DNA from: a bacterium | GTDB taxonomy: Bacteria; Babelota; Babeliae; Babelales; Vermiphilaceae | Assembly: GCA_021827875.1 (NCBI GenBank) | Contig: JAKAUA010000082.1 | Location: forward strand, 1 to 11,462 | DNA: 11,462 bases | Direction: 5' to 3' | Shown: positions 6,533 to 11,462 of the stretch, piece by piece | How the letters are laid out: each line of letters starts with the position of its first letter | Numbering within the stretch: the first letter of the stretch is position 1 | The notes under the pieces: generated by a model | Told to the model about the DNA's origin: nothing | What the model saw: only the letters and a program-made list of their open reading frames with translations | The model's database searches: none | Position numbers and translations under genes: made by a program

Positions 6533-6555
6533 GCCGCCTTATTTTTTTTGGCGGC
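6533..6555 (-). terminator. Rho-independent terminator of the 6581-7186 gene, possibly bidirectional
   Basis: GCCGCC (6533-6538) and GGCGGC (6550-6555) form a G+C stem around an 11-base A/T loop. On the minus strand it is followed by CTTATTTTTT, and it lies 25 bases after the stop of the methyltransferase gene. The same DNA can fold on the plus strand as AAAAAATAAG (6523-6532) with CTTATTTTTT (6538-6547), ending in T, so it may also act on transcripts coming from 6184. The two hairpins overlap and exclude each other. Confidence 0.65.
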
Positions 6556-6580
6556 TCTTTTCAAAGGTGAATTGCTAGGG

Positions 6581-7186
6581 TTATTTTATAGCAAAACTAA
6601 CGCGCGTATCTGTTACGCGATAAACGGTATATTCTGAGTCTTCTAAAGAATCTACAACTGCCTGTAAAACTTCCGGAATATCAGTGTCATGATATACAAT
6701 TAATTGTGCACCTGATTTAATTGCTTGTTCTGTTTCGTATTTGACATGATAATAATCATGTGCACCGTCAATAAACCACGCATCAATAGGGAAATGTTGT
6801 TCATAATTGTATGTTAGGCTATCACCAAAAATTTGTTGATAGGGTAAATAACATTTATTACCAATAGTTTTTTTATCGAGATAATAAGGCGGCGTATTGG
6901 GTGGAAGATCAATGCTTATTATGGAGCTTGTTCGACAGGCATTGGCCATTATCAAAGTTCCATAGCCTTCGCATGTGCCTATTTCAAAAATTTTTTTTGG
7001 GTTATGTTTTTTCATAAGACAATGTAAAACCAAAAAATCTTTCTCAAAGCCTGCTTCGGCACGAATAATAGCATTTGCCGATAATCCAGGAGTAATAACT
7101 ATTTCGCTTGTTATAAATTCAAGCGCACCAATAAAACTAAGCGGTAAAATAATTAAGCAAAGTGTTATAATACTTTTTTTCTTCAT
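6581..7186 (-). CDS. SAM-dependent methyltransferase, Methyltransf_24-like, with signal peptide
   Basis: This 201-residue protein is a compact class I methyltransferase. IFEIGTCEGYGT (66-77) is the SAM-binding loop with Glu68 and the G-x-x-x-G pattern. ISIDLPP (90-96) gives the acidic residue of strand 2, IFGDS (119-123) matches motif III, and AWFIDGAHDYYHV (136-148) with LIVYHDT (162-168) is the signature of the Methyltransf_24 group, many members of which methylate sugars or lie in polysaccharide clusters. Residues 1-21 are a typical signal peptide (MKKK, hydrophobic core, cleavage after FIGA). The ATG at 7186 follows AAAAGGAATT. It lies 36 bases after the frameshifted glycosyltransferase and has no obvious promoter of its own, so it is the second gene of that operon. 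A terminator follows at 6533-6555. Export of such an enzyme is unusual, since SAM is cytosolic. Confidence 0.88.
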   Translation of the reverse strand: MKKKSIITLCLIILPLSFIGALEFITSEIVITPGLSANAIIRAEAGFEKDFLVLHCLMKKHNPKKIFEIGTCEGYGTLIMANACRTSSIISIDLPPNTPPYYLDKKTIGNKCYLPYQQIFGDSLTYNYEQHFPIDAWFIDGAHDYYHVKYETEQAIKSGAQLIVYHDTDIPEVLQAVVDSLEDSEYTVYRVTDTRVSFAIK

Positions 7187-7222
7187 ATAATTCCTTTTGT
7201 TTTGATTATTAAAATAGATTTT

Positions 7223-8175
7223 TTAACTCATAATATCTGCAAGATATTCATCGATAAGCAATTTTTTCTTAAGATGATACGATTGTGATAATTTTTCATA
7301 ATTTGTACCGCCACGATAATGCAAGAACCAGCAATCTTCTCCTTCCATGAAAAATTGGATGGTATCTGGATTTTTTAATAAAAATTTAATTTCTTTTTCA
7401 TTAAATTTTCTTTCTTTCCAAAAGTTTATTTTTTGTTCGGTCGGTGTCGTACTCGTATCGTGAGGGAAAAACCGATCGGAGCAATATATTTGCCAGCCAT
7501 AAACAGTATCAATATTTTTGACCGATAAATCGGGATGATCTTTTAGATAATAATGAGTAAAGCCACCGGAGTCGGCGCTGCATTCGTTTACCCAGCCACA
7601 ATTAAAATTTAATGTTTTTTTATCAGGAAGTTTTCTCATATCGAGAAAGGTAATCATAGGACATAAATATGCTATTGTTTTTCCGTGCCCATTGTCTGAG
7701 CCTTTAATCCATGATGCTATGTCGTAATCCTTCATATATTCAGTAATATTAAAGGGGCGCACCAAGAACATATCAAAATCAATCAGCAGTACGATACCAT
7801 CATATCAAAGCAAAAATTATCTAAGGCATATTGTACACAGTGTACGTGGCGGACATTGCTGGGTGTTTGATGGTTTGGATATATCTGAGGCATATTGAGT
7901 GGTAAATAATAAGGGTATTCATGAATGTTTTGTGGGATCCTGATACATCTCACGTCTAATTGAGCACACATGGCATTGATTGCCTCATGTTCTTTTTCAG
8001 TCGGAGCATCGCTGAAAACAACATATTCATAATCATCTTGCAAAAATTTTTTAAAAGTTTTATTTTGCATCGCGATAAATTCGGGATTAGAATAAACAAA
8101 AGTGATTATTAAATTTTTAGGATAAGACAAAAAGCAAATGCAAGCCGTTAACAATAAGAATAATTTTTTAAGCAT
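7223..8175 (-). pseudogene. DxD glycosyltransferase-like gene broken by a single-base frameshift
   Basis: Two adjacent reading frames make one protein. The first part starts at ATG 8175 (AAGGAGAG upstream), has a signal peptide MLKKLFLLLTACICFLSYP and continues to residue 125, then runs into TGA at 7783-7785. The second part continues in another frame to 7223. Adding one base between 7800 and 7801 joins them into 317 residues reading FDMDGIVLLIDFDMFLVRPF (123-142). That junction gives a hydrophobic strand ending in D-x-D (Asp133, Asp135), the metal/nucleotide-sugar site of GT-A-fold glycosyltransferases. NVRHVHCVQYAL before it and RPFNITEYMKDYDIASW after it fit such an enzyme. The donor sugar is unknown. 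With the shift uncorrected, the protein ends at 130 residues, just before the catalytic motif. A recent mutation, phase variation or an assembly error are all possible. It is followed by a methyltransferase 36 bases downstream. Confidence 0.8.
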
Positions 8176-8215
8176 TTTTTCTCTCCTTAAAAATTTTAAA
8201 AAAATAGCGTAATTG

Positions 8216-8245
8216 ATATTAGCCTTATTCAGATATATTTTGCAA
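8216..8245 (-). promoter_or_regulatory. Candidate promoter of the glycosyltransferase-methyltransferase operon
   Basis: On the minus strand TTGCAA (8240-8245) and TAATAT (8216-8221) are 18 bases apart and end 40 bases before the ATG at 8175. Each box has four of six consensus bases, so this is a modest candidate. Confidence 0.35.
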
Positions 8246-8367
8246 GCGAGAAAAAACATTAAAAACAACCCTATTTATATTCTCCCATTTTATTTAACGT
8301 GAGTTCGACAAATAAAAAGTAGTTAAAAACGCTATGATTTCAACATGTTTCTGCGTATTCTTCATGT

Positions 8368-8450
8368 GTCATGCTGAACTTGTTTCAGCATCCATCCAAT
8401 AGATAAGCATCGATCCAATCGACAAAATGGGATCTGAAGTCCAGGGTGAC
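8368..8450. repeat. Small palindromic dispersed repeat (MITE/REP-like)
   Basis: The 83-base element opens with GTCATGCTGAACTTGTTTCA and closes with CTGAAGTCCAGGGTGAC, whose reverse complement GTCACCCTGGACTTCAG is an imperfect copy of the opening. The opening also folds on itself: ATGCTGAA (8370-8377) with TTCAGCAT (8384-8391). Inside are two copies of GCATCNATCCAAT (8388-8400 and 8407-8419), differing at one base. Sequences of this GTCATGCTGAA...CCAGGGTGAC kind are widespread dispersed repeats in bacteria; copy number here cannot be seen. The rest of the gap 8176-8593 holds only the two promoter candidates and no gene. Confidence 0.6.
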
Positions 8451-8532
8451 ACTGTGAGCATCTAAAATTACTTTAGTTGCGATGTTTTCTATCGACTCAT
8501 TTTATTTAGTCAAACAATTTCATAACTCCCTA

Positions 8533-8561
8533 TTGCTAAGAACATTATTACATATTAGAAT
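8533..8561 (+). promoter_or_regulatory. Candidate promoter of the three-glycosyltransferase operon
   Basis: TTGCTA (8533-8538) and TAGAAT (8556-8561) are separated by exactly 17 bases. They lie 32 bases before the GTG start at 8594, giving a short leader with the ribosome site AGGAG at 8584-8588. Confidence 0.5.
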
Positions 8562-8593
8562 CGCATTATTGCATTCAACAGATAGGAGATAGC

Positions 8594-9616
8594 GTGAGAG
8601 CAAGAAGCATACTGTTTTTAATGTTGTTTCATTTTTCTATTTTTTCTCAAAATGTATCATTTAATAAAGTAGTCATTTGGGGATGGAAATTACATAGCCA
8701 TACCCATTCCTATATTCATTATGCCTTTTACAAAACATTTAAGCATTTGGGCTATGATACCTATTGGTTTGATAACAATGATACTCTAGATAACTTTGAT
8801 TTTAATAACACACTTTTTATTACCGAAGGACAAGTTGATCAAAAAATTCCGCTGTGTGAAACAAGTTATTATGTTTTACACAATTGTGATCCAAAAAAAT
8901 ATCATAAACTAATTGAAAATGACCATGTATTAATTCTTACTGTATATATAAATGATATCCTTACTGACGGTAGACATGCCGGCGACATGCACAAATTAAC
9001 TGATTATCATTACTATTCTCTCAGAGATTATATTTTTTACATGCCTTGGGCCACAGACCTATTGCCTCATGAGATAGATGAGATGAAAATACATGTTCAA
9101 AATAACTGGGGACGCCCAACAAATAAAAAGGCTGGCTGGATTGGAACTACTACCGGCGGCCATTGGGGACCCGGAGATCAAATTACTCGATTTTCAAAGG
9201 CATGTAGCGAAAATGGCATAGAATTTGAAATTAAAAAAAATAAGTCATGGCCCGGCGCTATAGAACCGAAAGATAATGTGGAATTCATTTTTAATTCTTA
9301 TCTCGCTCCTGCTCTTCAATGTCAGTGGCAAGTTGACCATGGTTATATTCCCTGCAGAATATTCAAAAACATTAGCTATGGCCAAATGGGCATTACAAAT
9401 TCAGCAACCGTATATGAGTTATTTGATAAAAAAATTATTTACAACAAAGATGAGTATCAACTTCTTTATAATGCCTTAGAAATAAAAAAATCATTTACTT
9501 TGCAACAACAGCTTGAATTGATGGATTTTGTTAAAGAAAAACATACGTATATCAATCGAATACAAGATATTCTTTTTGTCTTCTCATTACTCAACAATAA
9601 AAAGGAAAATATATGA
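8594..9616 (+). CDS. GT-B-like glycosyltransferase with signal peptide (putative)
   Basis: This 340-residue protein starts with a signal peptide (1-19, core ILFLMLFHFSIFS). The mature part opens with KVVIWGWKLHSHTHSYIHYA (25-44) and then LGYDTYWFDN (52-61), the strand, Gly/His loop, helix and next strand of a GT-B N-domain. Residues 180-189 (AGWIGTTTGG) begin the second domain, and IPCRIFKNISYG followed by QMGITNS (252-270) is in the position of the donor-binding loop of GT-B C-domains. Sugar and acceptor are unknown. GTG at 8594 is taken as start because AGGAG lies five bases before it and the signal peptide is then complete; the next ATG (codon 10) would cut it. It is the first gene of a three-gene operon, and its TGA overlaps the ATG of the next gene (ATGA), so translation is probably coupled. 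Confidence 0.75.
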   Translation: MRARSILFLMLFHFSIFSQNVSFNKVVIWGWKLHSHTHSYIHYAFYKTFKHLGYDTYWFDNNDTLDNFDFNNTLFITEGQVDQKIPLCETSYYVLHNCDPKKYHKLIENDHVLILTVYINDILTDGRHAGDMHKLTDYHYYSLRDYIFYMPWATDLLPHEIDEMKIHVQNNWGRPTNKKAGWIGTTTGGHWGPGDQITRFSKACSENGIEFEIKKNKSWPGAIEPKDNVEFIFNSYLAPALQCQWQVDHGYIPCRIFKNISYGQMGITNSATVYELFDKKIIYNKDEYQLLYNALEIKKSFTLQQQLELMDFVKEKHTYINRIQDILFVFSLLNNKKENI

Positions 9617-10431
9617 AACGTATTATGATACTGATGTCACTCTTAGTAAGTTGTTCGTTTATCTTATCAAAAGTCGATACTTACAAAGATTTTGTCATCC
9701 TCATCCCATCTTATAATAACGAACCATATGCAAAACCAAATATACTTTCTGCTTTCCAGGACTATCCAGAAGATCATTATCGCATCATTTATGTAAATGA
9801 TTGCTCACAAGACAATACTCTTCCTCTTATTGAAGAAACTGTAACACAAAATAACAAACAACATCTGACAACAATCATTGACAACCAAGATCGCAAAGGC
9901 GCATTACAAAATCTTTATGAAGTTATTAACAACTACATAGAAGATAAAGAAATCGTAGTTATTCTAGATGGTGATGATCAGCTTGCGCACAAAGATGTTT
10001 TAAGCTGGCTTAATGAGTTTTATACATTAAATGATATTTGGCTCAGCTATGGACAATTTATGCATAGTAGCGACGGACACATTGGTTTTTGCCAACCAAT
10101 GCCGGCTGACATAGTAAAAAATAATGCATTCAGACAGTGGCGCCATGGTGCATCGCACTTAAAAACATTTTATGCAAAGCTTTTTAAAAATATTAAATAC
10201 TCAGATCTTACTCTCAATGATGTTTTCTTTGAAATGTGTTACGACCTAGCGATTATGTTCCCCATGATTGAACAAGCCCGGGATCACTTTGCATTTATAC
10301 CAAAAGTTCTTTACCTGTATAATGACATCAATCCCATATCCGACCATCGCAAAAGCAAGGATTTACAGCGCCAGCTCGATCTGTACATACGCGCATTACC
10401 TCGATACAATCCACTTGATGTTCTCTTTTAA
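9613..10431 (+). CDS. GT2 family glycosyltransferase with signal peptide (first tandem copy)
   Basis: This 272-residue inverting GT-A enzyme has FVILIPSYNNEPY (27-39) as its first strand and nucleotide-binding loop, IIYVNDCSQDNT as the second, and VVILDGDDQL (115-124) with the metal-binding D-x-D at 119-121. The C-terminal half contains the PMIEQARDHF segment, in the place of the usual catalytic-base E-D region, although the usual ED is replaced, and a conserved VLYLYNDINPISDH end. There is a hydrophobic leader (1-19) with a Cys at 14 after LVS that could be a lipobox, but no later transmembrane segments. Its length is short for GT2. It overlaps the previous gene by four bases and has AAGGAAAA upstream. 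The next gene, 23 bases on, is a paralogue identical at about 162 of 249 gapless positions counted by eye. The acceptor is unknown. Confidence 0.9.
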   Translation: MKRIMILMSLLVSCSFILSKVDTYKDFVILIPSYNNEPYAKPNILSAFQDYPEDHYRIIYVNDCSQDNTLPLIEETVTQNNKQHLTTIIDNQDRKGALQNLYEVINNYIEDKEIVVILDGDDQLAHKDVLSWLNEFYTLNDIWLSYGQFMHSSDGHIGFCQPMPADIVKNNAFRQWRHGASHLKTFYAKLFKNIKYSDLTLNDVFFEMCYDLAIMFPMIEQARDHFAFIPKVLYLYNDINPISDHRKSKDLQRQLDLYIRALPRYNPLDVLF

Positions 10432-10454
10432 GTAAAATTTAGAAGGATCGGTAA

Positions 10455-11276
10455 ATGAATTTTTTCAATAAATTGTTGCTTGTATGGTTAACAGCATGTT
10501 TACCCTTATTGTCATCCGCAGTACCTTATAAGAATTTTGTTATTTTAATAGCTTCCTATAATAATGAACAATATGTAGAACAAAACATATTATCTGCTTT
10601 TCAAGATTACCCTGAGGAACATTACCGCATTATATTTGTAAATGATGGCTCTAAAGATAGAACTTTGTCTATGGCAGCCAATATTGTTATGCATTTTCAA
10701 AAACAACATCTTGTAACAATCTTCAGCAACACAGTGCGCCGCGGAGCATTGTATAATCATTATTGGGCCATTCATCAACATATTAAAGATGATGAAATCG
10801 TTGTAATCTTAGATGGTGATGACCAACTAGCAAACGAAGATGTATTAACCTATCTTAATACTATGTATTTATGCAATGATATATGGCTCACCTACGGTCA
10901 ATTCAGACATATCAGCAATAATAGCATAGGCTTTAATCAGGCTATACCTACTGACATAATTCGCAATAATGCATTCCGTGAATGGACACATATTCCGTCA
11001 CATTTAAGAACATTTTATGCAAAATTATACAAAAATATTAACTTAGAAGATCTCACTATTAATGGAACATTTTTAGAAATGTGCGCAGATATGGCGGCTA
11101 TGCTTCCCATGATAGAACAAGCACGAGATCATTTTAAATTTATTCCGAAAGTGTTGTATCTATATAATGATCAAAACCCTATATCAGATCACATAAAAAG
11201 TGCAGAATTGCAAAAAAATATCGATCTACATGTTAGATCGCTACCTGCCTATAAGCCACTTGATAAGTTATTTTAA
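10455..11276 (+). CDS. GT2 family glycosyltransferase with signal peptide (second tandem copy)
   Basis: This 273-residue paralogue of the preceding gene has the same motifs: FVILIASYNNEQY (28-40), IIFVNDGSKDRT, VVILDGDDQL (116-125, D-x-D at 120-122) and the VLYLYNDQNPISDH end. Substitutions cluster at residues corresponding to about 70-105 and 160-170 of the fold, regions that shape donor and acceptor pockets, so a different linkage or sugar is plausible, which is inference. In the first loop Pro is replaced by Ala (IPSYNN to IASYNN). The signal peptide runs to SSA (20-22), with LTAC at 12-15 as a possible lipobox. The ATG at 10455 follows AGAAGGA. It is the last gene of the operon, and a terminator follows directly at 11279-11311. 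Confidence 0.9.
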   Translation: MNFFNKLLLVWLTACLPLLSSAVPYKNFVILIASYNNEQYVEQNILSAFQDYPEEHYRIIFVNDGSKDRTLSMAANIVMHFQKQHLVTIFSNTVRRGALYNHYWAIHQHIKDDEIVVILDGDDQLANEDVLTYLNTMYLCNDIWLTYGQFRHISNNSIGFNQAIPTDIIRNNAFREWTHIPSHLRTFYAKLYKNINLEDLTINGTFLEMCADMAAMLPMIEQARDHFKFIPKVLYLYNDQNPISDHIKSAELQKNIDLHVRSLPAYKPLDKLF

Positions 11277-11278
11277 GC

Positions 11279-11311
11279 AAAAGGCCTCGGAACTACTTGC
11301 CGTGGCCTTTT
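11279..11311. terminator. Bidirectional rho-independent terminator between convergent genes
   Basis: AAAAGGCCTCGG (11279-11290) pairs with CCGTGGCCTTTT (11300-11311) with one T-T mismatch and a nine-base loop. A and T tracts flank both sides. It sits three bases after the stop of the GT2 gene and 12 bases after the stop of the convergent minus-strand gene, so it can serve both. Confidence 0.8.
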
Positions 11312-11323
11312 ATCTTTGTAAAA

Positions 11324-11462
11324 TTATTTTCTCATTTCTGCATGATTTTTATCTAATGCAAGAAGTCGTTTGCGATACGGCAAATGCCAACTTTCAGGAT
11401 AACAATATGAAGGGCTTAAGATAATTGTCGGCTGATTATCAATAAAATAACGATTTAAATGA
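11324..11462 (-). CDS. C-terminus of a GT6 family glycosyltransferase (partial, runs off right edge)
   Basis: On the minus strand, the frame beginning at 11461 encodes 45 residues to a TAA at 11324-11326. They read HLNRYFIDNQPTIILSPSYC (1-20), then YPESWHLPYRKR and LALDKNHAEMRK. This is the C-terminal block of GT6, the family of mammalian ABO transferases and alpha-1,3-galactosyltransferase: HLN-K-Y-F, then KP-T-K-ILSPEYCW, then a basic KNH-x-x-x-R tail. Bacterial members end in just this form with YPE after SP-x-Y. GT6 enzymes transfer Gal or GalNAc in alpha-1,3 linkage, usually to Gal, often when that Gal carries fucose. Here a decayed fucosyltransferase-type gene lies 5 kb away. Donor specificity cannot be read because the body of the enzyme is outside the window. 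The gene converges on the GT2 operon. Confidence 0.85.
   Translation of the reverse strand, partial: HLNRYFIDNQPTIILSPSYCYPESWHLPYRKRLLALDKNHAEMRK

Noticed and set aside
8470..8593. Plus-strand open stretch ahead of the 8594 gene
   Set aside because: It covers the promoter candidate and ribosome site of that gene, and its product resembles nothing.
11200..11424. Plus-strand 74-residue open frame
   Set aside because: It overlaps the GT2 end in another frame, the terminator, and the antisense of the GT6 gene.
1..11462. tRNA, rRNA, CRISPR array, transposase
   Set aside because: No cloverleaf with a T-arm consensus, no spaced direct-repeat array and no transposase motif were seen in either strand by reading.

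Overview
The window is A+T-rich bacterial DNA packed with short operons. Every protein whose N-terminus is visible, apart from one small low-complexity protein, begins with a Sec-type signal peptide or membrane anchor. This includes enzymes that normally work in the cytosol: a nucleotide-sugar epimerase, two methyltransferases and several glycosyltransferases. That habit, together with the A+T bias and the dispersed palindromic repeats, suggests a host-dependent bacterium of the Candidatus Dependentiae (TM6) type. This assignment is inference; no marker gene is present.

Layout. Positions 1-385 hold a possible C-terminal end of a membrane protein and then a mosaic of dispersed inverted repeats, with no complete gene. 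Positions 386-2980 (minus strand) encode an anchored protein with a very acidic tail, a 75-residue Asn/Gln/Lys-rich protein without aliphatic residues after its second residue, and a tandem pair of small secreted paralogues. Position 3086 onward is a carbohydrate-modification region: a UDP-sugar 4-epimerase-like protein (minus); a methyltransferase plus a GT-B-like glycosyltransferase (plus); a decayed NodZ/FUT8-like fucosyltransferase remnant (minus, 6163-6507); a DxD glycosyltransferase broken by one frameshift, followed by a second methyltransferase (minus); and a plus-strand operon of three glycosyltransferases, two of them tandem GT2 paralogues about 65% identical. At the right edge, on the minus strand, is the C-terminus of a GT6 (ABO blood-group/alpha-1,3-galactosyltransferase family) enzyme.

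Together, positions 3086-11462 form an island with at least seven glycosyltransferase genes or remnants, one sugar epimerase and two methyltransferases. It could supply, extend and cap a glycan. Because the enzymes look exported although NDP-sugars, NAD and SAM are cytosolic, either they stay anchored at the inner face of the membrane, or they are released into a host cell that provides the substrates. The sequence cannot decide between these. One frameshift, one fossil gene, tandem duplications and repeat elements show that the island is turning over.
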